Counted from the first letter of the stretch, positions 16,926-27,720 are shown. The stretch: 64,000 nt of DNA from CBDCYS01 sp965226185 (GCA_965226185.1 CBDDCT010000003.1:248001-312000); one strand, 5' to 3'. Numbers and translations: made by a program. Notes: generated from the letters alone by a model not told the origin.

Positions 16926-19900
16926 ATGTTGAACTACGGGCTGCCACCGAAACAGGGTCTCTACGACCCGCAACACGAGCATGACGCTTGTGGCATCGGC
17001 TTCGTTGTCAATATCAAGGGCCACAAAACTCACGACATTGTTGAGAAGGGCTTGGAGGTTCTCGTTAACCTCACCCATCGCGGGGCTTGTGGCTGTGATC
17101 CCGAGACAGGTGACGGGGCCGGGCTGCTGCTCCAGATACCACATGAGTTTTTCGCTCGCGAGTGCCGAACATTGGACATCGAGCTTCCCGGCGAGGGTGA
17201 CTATGGTGTCGGGATGCTCTTCTTCTCGAAGAAACCCGAGGAGCAGGCTGGAGTCCGGGCGATGGTTCAGAGAGTGGCCGAGGAGGAGGGCCAGCGAATT
17301 CTCGGGTGGCGCTCCGTACCGGTCGACAGCAATGCAATCGGCTGGCTGGCCCGCGAGTCGGAACCGGTCATCGAGCAGGTTTTCATTGGGCGCGGAAAAG
17401 GCTCCGGGCAACTGAGCGGCGACGCTTGGGAGCGCAAGCTCTACATCATTTCGAAACGCACCGAAGCGGAAGCCCGGAACCTCAAGATTTCCCGCTACTA
17501 CCCGTGTACCATGTCCGGCCGGACGATCTGCTACAAGGGTTTGCTGATCGCGCCGCAGATTCCAAACTACTTCCCGGATCTGAGCGACCCGCAATTCAAG
17601 TCAGCGATTGCGCTGGTTCACCAGAGGTTTTCCACCAATACTTTCCCAACATGGGAGCGGGCGCAGCCGTTCCGTTACCTGGCGCATAACGGCGAAATCA
17701 ATACTTTGCGCGGCAACATCAATTGGATGCGGTCGCGCGAGGCGACGTTCTCGAGCCCGCTCTTCGGCGGCGACATCAAAAAGATTCTCCCCATCATCGA
17801 CGAAACAGGCAGCGACTCGGCCATGATCGACAACGCTCTGGAGGTGCTGATCAAAGGCGGCCGCGAGACGCCGCATTCGATGATGATGCTCATCCCGGAA
17901 GCCTGGAGCTCACACGAGCACATGGAGGACTACAAGAAGGCCTTCTACGAGTACCACGCCACGATGATGGAACCCTGGGACGGCCCGGCCTCCATTGTTT
18001 TCTGCGACGGGCGTTATGTCGGTGGTGTGCTGGACCGCAACGGTCTGCGGCCCTCGCGCTACTATGTCACCCACGATGACATCGTTGTCATGGGGTCGGA
18101 GGCGGGTGTCCTCACCTTCGCGCCCGAGAACATCCGTTATAAGGGCCGCCTGCAACCGGGGCGCATGTTCTTGGTAGACACGAAAGAGGGACGCATCGTC
18201 GAGGACGAAGAAATCAAGAAAACCTGCTCCACGAGGAAACCCTATCGCCAGTGGCTTGACGAGCAGTTGATCCACGCCAAAGACTTGCCGCGGCCGGAGC
18301 GGGTTCATGAAACCGGCTTTGACACGCTGCTCGAGCGGCAGCGCATCTTCGGCTACACGATGGAAGACCAGCGAATCTTGCTGGGTCCGATGGCGGCGGT
18401 GGGCCAGGAGCCGATCGGTTCGATGGGGGTCGATATTCCCCTGGCGTGTTTGTCGGACCGTCCGCAGCTCTTGTTCAATTACTTCAAGCAGCTCTTCGCG
18501 CAGGTCACCAATCCGGCGATCGACCCGATCCGCGAACAGTTGGTGATGTCGACGATCACTTACGTTGGCCCTCAAGGGAACTTGCTGGACGAAACCCCCG
18601 AACACGCTCATGTCTTGCGGGTCGAGTTGCCATTGCTGACTAACCAGGAACTCGAGAGGCTTCGCGGGGTGGGTGAACCGGGTTCGGTGGAATACGGCAA
18701 TGGGAACGCGTCGCCGGGGCGCATCCGATTTGGAGCGAAAACGCTGCCGGCGTTGTTCAAGCCCGACGATGGCGGGGCGGGGCTTGAGAGAGAGCTCGAC
18801 GAACTCTGCCAACAGGCCGAGCGGGCGGCCAACAGCGGCTACAGCGTTCTGATCCTCTCCGATCGTGGTGCGGGCAAAGAGCTGGCTCCGATCCCGAGCC
18901 TGCTGGCACTGGGGGCGGTGCATCATCACCTGATTCGCACGGCTACCCGCGGCAAGGTGGGGCTGCTTGTCGAATCGGGCGAACCGCGCGAGGTGATGCA
19001 CTTCTGCTTGCTGATCGGCTATGGCGCGAACGCCATCAACCCCTACATGGCGTTCGAAACCCTGGAGGACATGCATCAGCGGGGCACCCTGGCCGCGGGC
19101 CTCGATCTGGACAAGGCAACGAGCAATTACATCTTTGCGATCAAGAAGGGCATTCTCAAAGTGATGTCGAAGATGGGCATCTCCACGGTACAGAGCTACC
19201 ACGGGGCGCAAATCTTCGAAGCGGTGGGGCTGAATCATTCCATCGTCGACCGCTATTTCGCGGGCACGACCTCGCAGATCGAAGGCGTCGGACTCGACGT
19301 GCTGGCCCAAGAGGCCAAACGGCGTCACGACTACGCCTGCCAGGACATCAGCGAGGCCGTCACCGAGCTGGATGTCGGCGGCGAGTATCAGTTCCGCATG
19401 CGGGGTGAGCAGCACATCCTCAATCCCGACACGGTTTCGAAGCTGCAGCAGGCGGTTTGGCAAAAGAGTTACAAGTCGTTCAAGGAATTCACCGACACCA
19501 TCGATGACATGAACAAGAGCCTCTGCACGTTGCGGGGCTTGTTCGAGTTCAGCGAAGACAATGACACCGTGCCGCTCGAGGAAGTCGAGCCGGTGAGCGA
19601 AATCGTCAAGCGGTTCTGCACCGGGGCGATGTCGTTCGGTTCCATCAGCAAGGAAGCCCACGAGACGCTGGCGATCGCGATGAATAGTATCGGCGGCCGC
19701 AGCAATACCGGGGAAGGCGGGGAAGACCCGCGGCGCTTCGAGCGCGATCCCAACGGGGACTGGCGGCGCAGCGCGATCAAGCAAGTGGCGTCGGGACGCT
19801 TCGGCGTGACCTCACACTATCTTGTCAACGCCGACGAGTTGCAGATCAAAATCGCCCAGGGCGCCAAGCCCGGCGAGGGCGGCCAGTTGCCTGGGCACAA

Positions 19901-21506
19901 GATCGATGAGTTCATCGCCAAAATACGCCACTCGACCCCGGGAGTGGGGCTGATTTCGCCGCCGCCGCACCATGACATTTACTCGATCGAAGATTTGGCC
20001 CAGTTGATCTTCGACTTGAAAAACGGCAACCCGCAGGCGGCTGTTTCGGTCAAGCTGGTTTCCGAGGTTGGTGTGGGAACGGTAGCGGCCGGCGTCTCGA
20101 AAGGCCATGCCGACCTGGTCCTGATCAGCGGACACGACGGCGGAACCGGGGCGTCGCCGATCAGCTCGATTCGTCACGCCGGCACGCCCTGGGAGCTGGG
20201 CCTTTCCGAGACGCAGCAGGTGCTCGTGATGAACGATCTGCGCAGCCGCATTCGCGTGCAGGTCGACGGCAAGCTGGCGTCCGGCCGTGACGTCGCGATC
20301 GCCGCGTTGCTGGGTGCGGAGGAGTTCGGTTTCGCCACCATGCCGCTGGTGACGCTGGGCTGCATCATGATGCGCAAGTGCCACCTGAACACTTGCCCCG
20401 TCGGCATCGCCACGCAAGACCCTGAACTGCGCAAGAAGTTCAATGGCAAACCGGAGAACGTCGTCAACTTCTTCTTCTTTATTGCCGAGCAGTTGCGGGA
20501 GATCATGGCGGAGCTGGGCTTCCGCAAGTTCAACGACATGGTCGGCCGCGTCGACAAACTGAATGTGAAGAAGGCGGTCGATCACTGGAAAGCAAAAGGG
20601 CTGGACTTCAGCAAAGTCTTCTTCGACCCGCCGGTGGACAAGAGCGTCGGCCGTTACTGCAATCGTTCACAAGATCACGGGCTCGAGCAGCAGCTAGACA
20701 ACGAGTTGATCCCGGGCGCGCGCACGGCCCTCGAACAACAGAAAAAGGTCGACATGCACATGCCGATCCGGAACATCAACCGGACGGCTGGGGGCATGCT
20801 CAGCAGTGAGATTGCGAGGCGGTACGGGGCCGAAGGTCTGCCGGAGGATACCATCAACGTCAGCTTCAAAGGATCGGCCGGCCAAAGTTTCGGTTGCTGG
20901 GGATCCTGCGGACTGACGATGACGCTCGAGGGAGATGCGAACGACTACTTTGCGAAAGGGCTGTCCGGTGCGCGGCTGATTGTGTATCCCCCCAAGGGCT
21001 CGAACTTCGTTTTCGAAGAGAACATCATCATCGGTAACGTGTCGTTCTACGGGGCGACCTCGGGTGAAGCTTTTGTCAACGGCATGGCTGGTGAGCGCTT
21101 CTGTATCCGCAACAGCGGCGCGCATGTCGTCGTCGAGGGCGTAGGCGACCACGGCTGCGAATACATGACCAACGGCCGCGCGGTCATCCTCGGCGGCGCC
21201 GGCAGAAACTTCGGCGCGGGCATGAGCGGGGGCTTCGCCTTCCTGCTCGACGAAACCGGCGACTTCGCTGAGAAGTCCTGCAATCACTCGATGGTCGATT
21301 GCGACCCGTTCGACGACCCCGAGGACATGGACTACGTCAAGACGATGATTCGGCGGCACGTCGGCTACACCAACAGTCCCAAAGGTCAGTGGGTGCTCGA
21401 TCATTGGGACGACATGCTGCCGAAGTTCATCAAGGTCTTCCCGAAGGAGCTGAAAAAGGCGCTCAGCGACCGCGTGGCCTCGGAGAAGGCCCTCGTCTCG
21501 GCATAG
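16926..21506 (+). CDS. gltB: Glutamate synthase large (alpha) subunit
   Basis: Catalyses transfer of glutamine amide nitrogen to 2-oxoglutarate using electrons delivered by GltD. The 1526-residue length is standard. The Ntn-amidotransferase nucleophile is Cys22 in HEHDACGIGFV, which becomes N-terminal after removal of a short propeptide. The FMN/2-oxoglutarate domain carries the 3Fe-4S motif C-x5-C-x4-C as Cys1146, Cys1152 and Cys1157 (CIMMRKCHLNTC). The C-terminal GxGxG helix domain follows (NVSFYGATSGEAFVNGMAGE). AAGG sits 5 bases before ATG 16926. gltD would normally follow directly, but it is displaced 850 bp downstream by a REP-transposase unit. Confidence 0.97.
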   Translation: MLNYGLPPKQGLYDPQHEHDACGIGFVVNIKGHKTHDIVEKGLEVLVNLTHRGACGCDPETGDGAGLLLQIPHEFFARECRTLDIELPGEGDYGVGMLFFSKKPEEQAGVRAMVQRVAEEEGQRILGWRSVPVDSNAIGWLARESEPVIEQVFIGRGKGSGQLSGDAWERKLYIISKRTEAEARNLKISRYYPCTMSGRTICYKGLLIAPQIPNYFPDLSDPQFKSAIALVHQRFSTNTFPTWERAQPFRYLAHNGEINTLRGNINWMRSREATFSSPLFGGDIKKILPIIDETGSDSAMIDNALEVLIKGGRETPHSMMMLIPEAWSSHEHMEDYKKAFYEYHATMMEPWDGPASIVFCDGRYVGGVLDRNGLRPSRYYVTHDDIVVMGSEAGVLTFAPENIRYKGRLQPGRMFLVDTKEGRIVEDEEIKKTCSTRKPYRQWLDEQLIHAKDLPRPERVHETGFDTLLERQRIFGYTMEDQRILLGPMAAVGQEPIGSMGVDIPLACLSDRPQLLFNYFKQLFAQVTNPAIDPIREQLVMSTITYVGPQGNLLDETPEHAHVLRVELPLLTNQELERLRGVGEPGSVEYGNGNASPGRIRFGAKTLPALFKPDDGGAGLERELDELCQQAERAANSGYSVLILSDRGAGKELAPIPSLLALGAVHHHLIRTATRGKVGLLVESGEPREVMHFCLLIGYGANAINPYMAFETLEDMHQRGTLAAGLDLDKATSNYIFAIKKGILKVMSKMGISTVQSYHGAQIFEAVGLNHSIVDRYFAGTTSQIEGVGLDVLAQEAKRRHDYACQDISEAVTELDVGGEYQFRMRGEQHILNPDTVSKLQQAVWQKSYKSFKEFTDTIDDMNKSLCTLRGLFEFSEDNDTVPLEEVEPVSEIVKRFCTGAMSFGSISKEAHETLAIAMNSIGGRSNTGEGGEDPRRFERDPNGDWRRSAIKQVASGRFGVTSHYLVNADELQIKIAQGAKPGEGGQLPGHKIDEFIAKIRHSTPGVGLISPPPHHDIYSIEDLAQLIFDLKNGNPQAAVSVKLVSEVGVGTVAAGVSKGHADLVLISGHDGGTGASPISSIRHAGTPWELGLSETQQVLVMNDLRSRIRVQVDGKLASGRDVAIAALLGAEEFGFATMPLVTLGCIMMRKCHLNTCPVGIATQDPELRKKFNGKPENVVNFFFFIAEQLREIMAELGFRKFNDMVGRVDKLNVKKAVDHWKAKGLDFSKVFFDPPVDKSVGRYCNRSQDHGLEQQLDNELIPGARTALEQQKKVDMHMPIRNINRTAGGMLSSEIARRYGAEGLPEDTINVSFKGSAGQSFGCWGSCGLTMTLEGDANDYFAKGLSGARLIVYPPKGSNFVFEENIIIGNVSFYGATSGEAFVNGMAGERFCIRNSGAHVVVEGVGDHGCEYMTNGRAVILGGAGRNFGAGMSGGFAFLLDETGDFAEKSCNHSMVDCDPFDDPEDMDYVKTMIRRHVGYTNSPKGQWVLDHWDDMLPKFIKVFPKELKKALSDRVASEKALVSA

Positions 21507-21529
21507 GCCGGAGAACGCCGCGAAGCAGC

Positions 21530-21740
21530 GTAGGATGGTAGCCCAGCCGCGAAGCGGCAAGGGAGCATAGTCTAGTTGCCAAGCAGCACTGGAGGGCAGT
21601 CCAGCCGCGAAGCAGCATGCGACCGTAGCCCAGCCGCGAAGCAGCACGGGAGGGCAGTCGAGCCGCGAAGCGGCGCAGGATCGTAGCCCAGGGTGGAGCG
21701 AAGCGCAACCCTGGGAACGAACACCCCACGAGGGAAGCCC
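21530..21740. repeat. Tandem REP-like array upstream of transposase
   Basis: Four or more copies of a GTAGCCCAGCCGCGAAGC(G/A)GC-type phrase occur at about 21538, 21595, 21627 and 21656. They are followed by the hairpin CCCAGGGTGGAGCG..CAACCCTGGG (about 21687-21715) and a GGGAAGCCCTGAAGGGGCG tail leading into the transposase start. This matches the solo unit at 14937-15064, and in inverted orientation 22248-22302. Confidence 0.8.
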
Positions 21741-21758
21741 TGAAGGGGCGAAGGAAAA

Positions 21759-22202
21759 ATGGCGCAGACGTTCTCGCGACTACTAGTCCACGTCGTGTTT
21801 TCGACCAAAGACCGCACTGCCTCGCTGAAGGCTGACATTCGAACCGACCTGTTCGCGTACATGGGAGGAATCATCCGTAGCTTCGGAGGAAATCCGGTAA
21901 TCATCAATGGCGTCGCCGATCATGTTCACCTCCTGTTTTCAATCCCCGCAACGATTGCCGTGGCGGAGGCAATGAGAATCATCAAGGCAAAATCTTCGCG
22001 ATGGATGCGCGGGAGAGATCGGTCGTTCGCCTGGCAACCCGGCTACGCGGGCTTCAGTGTGAGTCAGTCCAGCGTAGGCCAAGTGACGAAATACATTGCA
22101 AGCCAAGAGGAGCACCATAAGAACGTTCAATTTGAAGATGAGTTCCTCTCTCTCCTGAAGAAGCACGAGATGGAGTACGACGAGAGGTATGTTTGGGCGT
22201 AA
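21759..22202 (+). CDS. IS200/REP-type Y1 transposase
   Basis: A 147-residue single-strand transposase of the Y1-HuH class. The start (SRLLVHVVFSTKDR), the metal-binding HuH motif in VADHVHLLFSIP, and VTKYIASQEEHHK for the tyrosine helix (Tyr in KYI) are visible. It is flanked on the left by the REP array and on the right by an inverted REP copy, the arrangement of REP-associated transposases, which act on such hairpins. The unit sits exactly between gltB and gltD. The frame is intact, so activity is possible. Confidence 0.85.
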   Translation: MAQTFSRLLVHVVFSTKDRTASLKADIRTDLFAYMGGIIRSFGGNPVIINGVADHVHLLFSIPATIAVAEAMRIIKAKSSRWMRGRDRSFAWQPGYAGFSVSQSSVGQVTKYIASQEEHHKNVQFEDEFLSLLKKHEMEYDERYVWA

Positions 22203-22247
22203 GATTCCTGCGCCCCGCTGGGGCTCATTCTTCGGTGGGGGCGTTTC

Positions 22248-22302
22248 CCAGGGTTCCGCTTCGCTCCACCCTGGGCTACCATCCTGCGCCGCTTCGCGGC
22301 TA
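22248..22302. repeat. Inverted REP copy downstream of transposase
   Basis: CCCAGGGTTCCGC..CCACCCTGGG, then GCTACCATCCTGCGCCGCTTCGCGGCT: the reverse complement of the unit at 21660-21715. It forms a strong hairpin about 55-110 bp before gltD and might terminate or stabilise the gltB-side transcript. Confidence 0.75.
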
Positions 22303-22357
22303 CAGGCTCGCGTTGGGAACAAAGTTAATCGACAAAACGAAAACTAACTGCTGAAAC

Positions 22358-23824
<1,467 letters not shown>

Positions 23825-23955
23825 AAAGAGCGTCCAGCCCCGCTAGGGACACATCTCAACGAACTACTCTCCGCGGCGCTGGGAAACAGCGTTGAGAAAC
23901 AACGAAGCGGCTTGGATGCAACTTGTCCATCCCGCGTATGCTAACTTGACATCAC

Positions 23956-24183
23956 GTGGCCAGCCCAACGATTACCGATCTGCTTCAACTGAGCCTTGAA
24001 GAGCGTATTCAGCTCGTCGAAGATTTGTGGGACAGCATCGCCGCCGCCCCCGAAGCCGTTTCTCTGACCGAAGCACAAAAGCAAGAACTGGACCGCCGCC
24101 TAGAAGACTACCACCGCGATCCCGATGCGGGTTCTCCCTGGTCCGTCGTGCGGGAACGGATGACTCAGACTGTAGAAACTTGA
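23956..24183 (+). CDS. Addiction-module antitoxin-like protein (TIGR02574 type)
   Basis: A 75-residue acidic protein starting at GTG 23956. LLQLSLEERIQLVEDLWDSI at the N-terminus and LDRRLEDYHRDPDAGSPW in the second half are hallmarks of the small antitoxin-like proteins paired with RelE/ParE toxins. The expected toxin begins 1 bp after this stop but is only a short relic, so the antitoxin appears to be an orphan. It may persist as an anti-addiction function or simply be decaying. Confidence 0.82.
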   Translation: MASPTITDLLQLSLEERIQLVEDLWDSIAAAPEAVSLTEAQKQELDRRLEDYHRDPDAGSPWSVVRERMTQTVET

Positions 24184-24184
24184 G

Positions 24185-24235
24185 GTGACCCTTCGGCCAC
24201 TGGCCGAGTGCGATTTGGCCCTCCGGTGCGCGGGT
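24185..24235 (+). pseudogene. Relic of the partner RelE/ParE toxin
   Basis: GTG 24185 opens VTLRPLAECDLA, which matches the usual first residues of ParE/RelE partners of this antitoxin class, in the usual tight spacing. Homology then stops and the sequence runs into the 3' end of the convergent thrC. Only about a dozen codons are recognisable. Confidence 0.45.
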
Positions 24236-24257
24236 ATGACAGCAGACTTCCCTTTCG

Positions 24258-25484
24258 TTAGCTCCGCGGCAGGATCAGCCCTCCCAGCTTTTCTTCCGCC
24301 GTCGGCTCCGGGCGAAACTGGGTACCCCAATTATCCAAATACTTCAGGCCCGTGCCGGTGTTGTAAATGACGATTTCCTCATCTTTTTTCAGGAAGCCGT
24401 TTTCTAGAAGCTGCTGCAATGCGGCAAAGCAGGCGGCGCCCTCCGGCGCCACGAAAAGACCTTCGCTCTCGGCAAGCAGCCGTCCCGCCGCCAGAAGATC
24501 CTGATCGCTGACCCCAAGACAGGTCCCGTTACTTTCTCGCACCGCCTTGAGCACAAGAAAATCGCCGATCGCCTTGGGCACCCGCAATCCCGCCGCCAAG
24601 GTGCTGGCGCCCTCCCAGAACTCAGAAGATTCCGCGCCCTCGTCAAACGCTTTCACAATCGGAGCACACCCGGCCGCCTGGACCGCGATCATCTTGGGAC
24701 GCTTCGACCCGATCCAGCCGATCCGCTCCAGCTCATCGAAGGCCTTCCACATGCCGATCATGCCAACGCCGCCGCCCGTCGGATAGAAGATCGCGTCGGG
24801 CAGCCGCCAGCCCAACTGCTCGGCCAGCTCCAGCCCCATCGTCTTCTTGCCTTCGATGCGGTAGGGTTCCTTCAGGGTGGATACGTCGAACCAGCCTTCC
24901 GCGTCCTTGCGCTCGGCCACGATGCGCCCGCAGTCGCTGATCAGCCCGTCCACCAGCGTTGTGTGAGCGCCAAACATCCTGCACTCGATGTAGTTGGCTT
25001 GCGGGACATCCCGCGGCATGAAAATGTGCGCTTCCATCCCGGCGGCGGCTGCGTAGGCCGCCAGCGCGCTGCCCGCATTGCCCGCCGAGGGCGTCGCCAG
25101 TTTCTTCGCACCCAGCTCTTTCGCCATCGAAACCGCGCAGGCCATTCCGCGGGCCTTGAACGTTCCGGTTGGATTGGCGCTTTCGTCCTTGACGAGCAGG
25201 TTCGCGGCGCCAAGCTTTTCACCCAGTCTGCCGGTTCGAATCAGAGGCGTGTTCCCTTCCCCCAGCGAGACGATGTGGGCGGGATCGGCAACCGGAAGCA
25301 GAGGCCCGTAACGCCACATCGAGCTGGGACCGGCGGCGACTTGCTCCTTCGTCCACTCGGCCCGGGCCCGCTCCAGATCGTATTGAGCCAGCAGCGGCGC
25401 GCCGGCCGGCGAAAGGTTATGAAGCTGCCCGGCTGGAAATTCCTGGCCGGTTTTACTGCACACTAGAGAAGTTAGGAACGTCAT
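24258..25484 (-). CDS. thrC: Threonine synthase
   Basis: A PLP enzyme converting O-phosphohomoserine to threonine. 408 residues. Visible features are SLGEGNTPLIRT, the PLP-lysine segment NPTGTFKARGMA (Lys near residue 110), TPSAGNAGSALAAYAAAAG that grips the substrate carboxylate, and the glycine-rich PTGGGVGMIGMWKAF for the phosphate. The N-terminus carries the short SLVCSKTG segment of the shorter bacterial class. It stands alone, convergent with the antitoxin gene and divergent from the lytic transglycosylase. Confidence 0.93.
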   Translation of the reverse strand: MTFLTSLVCSKTGQEFPAGQLHNLSPAGAPLLAQYDLERARAEWTKEQVAAGPSSMWRYGPLLPVADPAHIVSLGEGNTPLIRTGRLGEKLGAANLLVKDESANPTGTFKARGMACAVSMAKELGAKKLATPSAGNAGSALAAYAAAAGMEAHIFMPRDVPQANYIECRMFGAHTTLVDGLISDCGRIVAERKDAEGWFDVSTLKEPYRIEGKKTMGLELAEQLGWRLPDAIFYPTGGGVGMIGMWKAFDELERIGWIGSKRPKMIAVQAAGCAPIVKAFDEGAESSEFWEGASTLAAGLRVPKAIGDFLVLKAVRESNGTCLGVSDQDLLAAGRLLAESEGLFVAPEGAACFAALQQLLENGFLKKDEEIVIYNTGTGLKYLDNWGTQFRPEPTAEEKLGGLILPRS

Positions 25485-25538
25485 AATATTGAGGGATTGG
25501 TGTAGCCGGCCCCGTTAACCGGTCACAAGTCAGGCAGT

Positions 25539-26228
25539 ATGCTACAGTCGCGGTCCATTCGTCTAGTCATGGTTCGTCTAGTCATGATAGCTTTCGCCAC
25601 CTCGGCAATCCTCTCCGCCGGCGAGTACGCCGTGCTGACCACGGGCTTTCGGCTGCGCGCGGAGCGGCACGAAACAGCGGGTGACCGCGTACGTTTGATC
25701 GCCAAGGACGGCGGCGTGATCGAGCTGCCGGCGTCGTCGGTCGTTCGCTTCGAGGAAGAAGACTTCGTGCCGCTGGCCGCCGAAGAACCCGCGCCTGAAA
25801 AAGCGCCCGACTACTCGCGTGAAGGACTCGACAACCTGGTCACCCAATTGGGCCGGCAGCTCCAACTGCACCCGGCCCTCGTCCACAGCGTGATTGAAGC
25901 GGAATCCAACTACGACCCCGATGCGGTTTCCTCCAAGGGCGCGGTCGGGCTAATGCAGCTCATGCCGGAGACCGCCCGCGAGCTCGCTGTCGAGGACCGC
26001 CGCGACCCCCGCCAAAACGTTCGCGGAGGAACAGCTTACCTCAAGCAGTTGCTTGACCGCTACGCCGGCTCCAGCGACCAACTGCTCAAAGCGCTGGCGG
26101 CCTACAACGCCGGTCCCGGCAAGGTGGACTACTACAACGGCATGCCGCCTTATGATGAAACCCGCGCGTTTGTCGGCCGCGTCATTCGGCGGTTCTTGCA
26201 GTTGACCGAGCCGCAAGCAGCTCAGTGA
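25539..26228 (+). CDS. SLT-type lytic transglycosylase
   Basis: A cell-wall enzyme that cleaves the MurNAc-GlcNAc bond to give 1,6-anhydro ends. 229 residues with a signal segment at 10-27. Residues about 95-220 form the SLT domain: catalytic Glu near residue 121 in VIEAESNYDPDAVSSKGAVG, then LMQLMPETARELAVEDRRDP, NVRGGTAYLKQLL and ALAAYNAGPGKVD. The segment between the signal peptide and domain is a short KDGGVIELP-containing region as in several acidobacterial homologues. The last codons overlap the read-through end of the IS relic on the other strand. Confidence 0.9.
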   Translation: MLQSRSIRLVMVRLVMIAFATSAILSAGEYAVLTTGFRLRAERHETAGDRVRLIAKDGGVIELPASSVVRFEEEDFVPLAAEEPAPEKAPDYSREGLDNLVTQLGRQLQLHPALVHSVIEAESNYDPDAVSSKGAVGLMQLMPETARELAVEDRRDPRQNVRGGTAYLKQLLDRYAGSSDQLLKALAAYNAGPGKVDYYNGMPPYDETRAFVGRVIRRFLQLTEPQAAQ

Positions 26229-27282
26229 ACTCCATCGCCCGCGCGACTCTTCACGAGGCCACGGCTTCGAGCAACTCTCAGCCCTAGCGACTTAACCAGG
26301 TGTTTCGATTTGGTTTGTTCTTCGCCGCTTCGCGGCGATGGACCGGCAGGATTGCCGGTCGCTACGGCGGTACCCCGATAGGTCGCTTGAAGCGTGCCGT
26401 GTTGGGCTTCCAGGCTTCTTCGTTGATGCGGCAAGTTTGCTGGTCGCATACTGGTGGTGACTTCCAGCCCAGCCAGCACCTCGAGCTGTTCGCGGCCCTG
26501 CTGGAAGGAGGTTTCGCTGCCCGCCAGCGCCATCATGCGGTGCACCCCGGGCGAGTACTGCGTCGCTTCGATATCGAATTCGGTGTCGAGTGGAAACTGT
26601 CCCTGAGGGCAGCTCTGGCACGGATAATAGGCCCGCTGGAGTTCGACCTCGCCCACGACGGCGATCATCTTGTTCGGGCGCATCTCACGGTAACGGGCCA
26701 GCTGAGCGCGGCGGCGGGGGCGCTCTGCTTCTGCGGGCGGTTGGCTAGCGAGTAACTGCTCCAGCAGCGCCGCACCCGCTTGGTGTAGAGCGGCTCGGGT
26801 GGCCATCTCCAGGGCTTCCAAATCCCAGCCTCTCTGCTTGCGCCGGGCGGCGAAGAGCACCCCCCACAGCTTGTCTGCCTCCTGGCGGACTTGTTGCCGG
26901 ATGGCCGCGGCCGTTTTTTTTCCTGCTGTGCTGGAGAGCAATCTTGTTCCTCGACGGGCCGCCGCCGGCAGATCTTTTCGTTGCTGGCAAGCAGTGCTCC
27001 ACAGAGCTGCTGGAAGCGGTGAAACTGGCCGACTTCTCTTGGGGCCTTGCGCCGAGCAGCCGGGCTGGAAAAGGTTTCCGAGACGGTTTTGCCGCGGACT
27101 TTGCGGGTCAAGCGGAAGTGCGGACCTGGGGGTGGCTGGCCCGGTTGATGACAACGACAGGCAGGTTCGCCACAGCGGCCTTGGATGGTGCTGATCGAAT
27201 CGGGCCGAAAGTCGCCGAGTTGCCTAACCTCGCCGAGCAGTTCGCGGCGTTCGTCCTCCAGAGCGGTTATCGAAGCAGACAT
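26222..27282 (-). pseudogene. ISKra4-family transposase, 3' truncated, with A8 frameshift site
   Basis: Two overlapping frames. The first (27282 to about 26665) is the DUF6788-like leader domain: SITALEDERRELLGEVRQLG and a CGEPACRCHQ metal-knuckle. The second carries the transposase N-terminal part: LEALEMATRAALHQAGAALL, then YYPCQSCPQGQFPLD with CxxC. They join at a run of eight A on the coding strand (26914-26921), where the first frame reads GAA AAA AAA C and a -1 shift enters the second, the standard A-AAA-AAA slippery arrangement. After LEVTT (about 26460) homology ends and the DDE region is gone. It is a dead remnant. Confidence 0.75.
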
Positions 27283-27301
27283 GAGAACCTGCCGTCCTGA
27301 T

Positions 27302-27323
27302 CCTAACGTATCTGTACGTTAGG
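27302..27323. repeat. Perfect 9-bp inverted repeat
   Basis: CCTAACGTA (27302-27310) and TACGTTAGG (27315-27323), separated by TCTG, lie just upstream of the IS relic start codon and abut the MITE-like element. It may be the IS outer end or an operator-like site; the role is unknown. Confidence 0.55.
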
Positions 27324-27607
27324 AACCACTCTTGTCCAAATTAGCTTTGTCGAAAGCTGACTTGAACAGCACACTGCGCCCGGTCCGGTGAGCAGAGCGG
27401 GCCGTCGCGCCACGGAAACCGCTCCAGACGGGCCTTTGGGCTGCCTTTGGCGGTTAGCAGGGGTCGGCTGAATCCGCCTCGACATTCTGGACAGCATCTG
27501 GGGCCACCGGGAACCTGGTTTTTGCCTCGACCCTCTCCGGCCAATAAAATCAACAACTTACGCGTCGAGAACAGGGCCTGTTCAAGCTAATTTGGACAGC
27601 AGTGGTT
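27324..27607. mobile_element. 284-bp MITE-like element, TGTCCAAATTAGCTT ends
   Basis: The ends at 27324-27347 and 27584-27607 are inverted copies of 24 bp with two mismatches, with a perfect 15-bp core TGTCCAAATTAGCTT. TTAGGAAC occurs as a direct repeat at 27319-27326 and 27606-27613, overlapping the outer ends. The interior has a CxxC-containing frame on the minus strand (RCCPECRGGF) but nothing recognisable. Related TGTCC(A/G)AATTA ends recur at 43444-43723. Confidence 0.65.
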
Positions 27608-27720
27608 AGGAACACGGCGCCAAAAAAGGAAACCCGCCAAATCCTCACATCCATGTCGCGCACCCGCTACACTTTCAGCTCTCGACAAGTTATCAGAACA
27701 CATGCTAGCATCGCTGGATT

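Noticed and set aside
17910..19784. 624-codon frame antisense to gltB
   Set aside because: GC-rich shadow frame of gltB; no domain or start signal.
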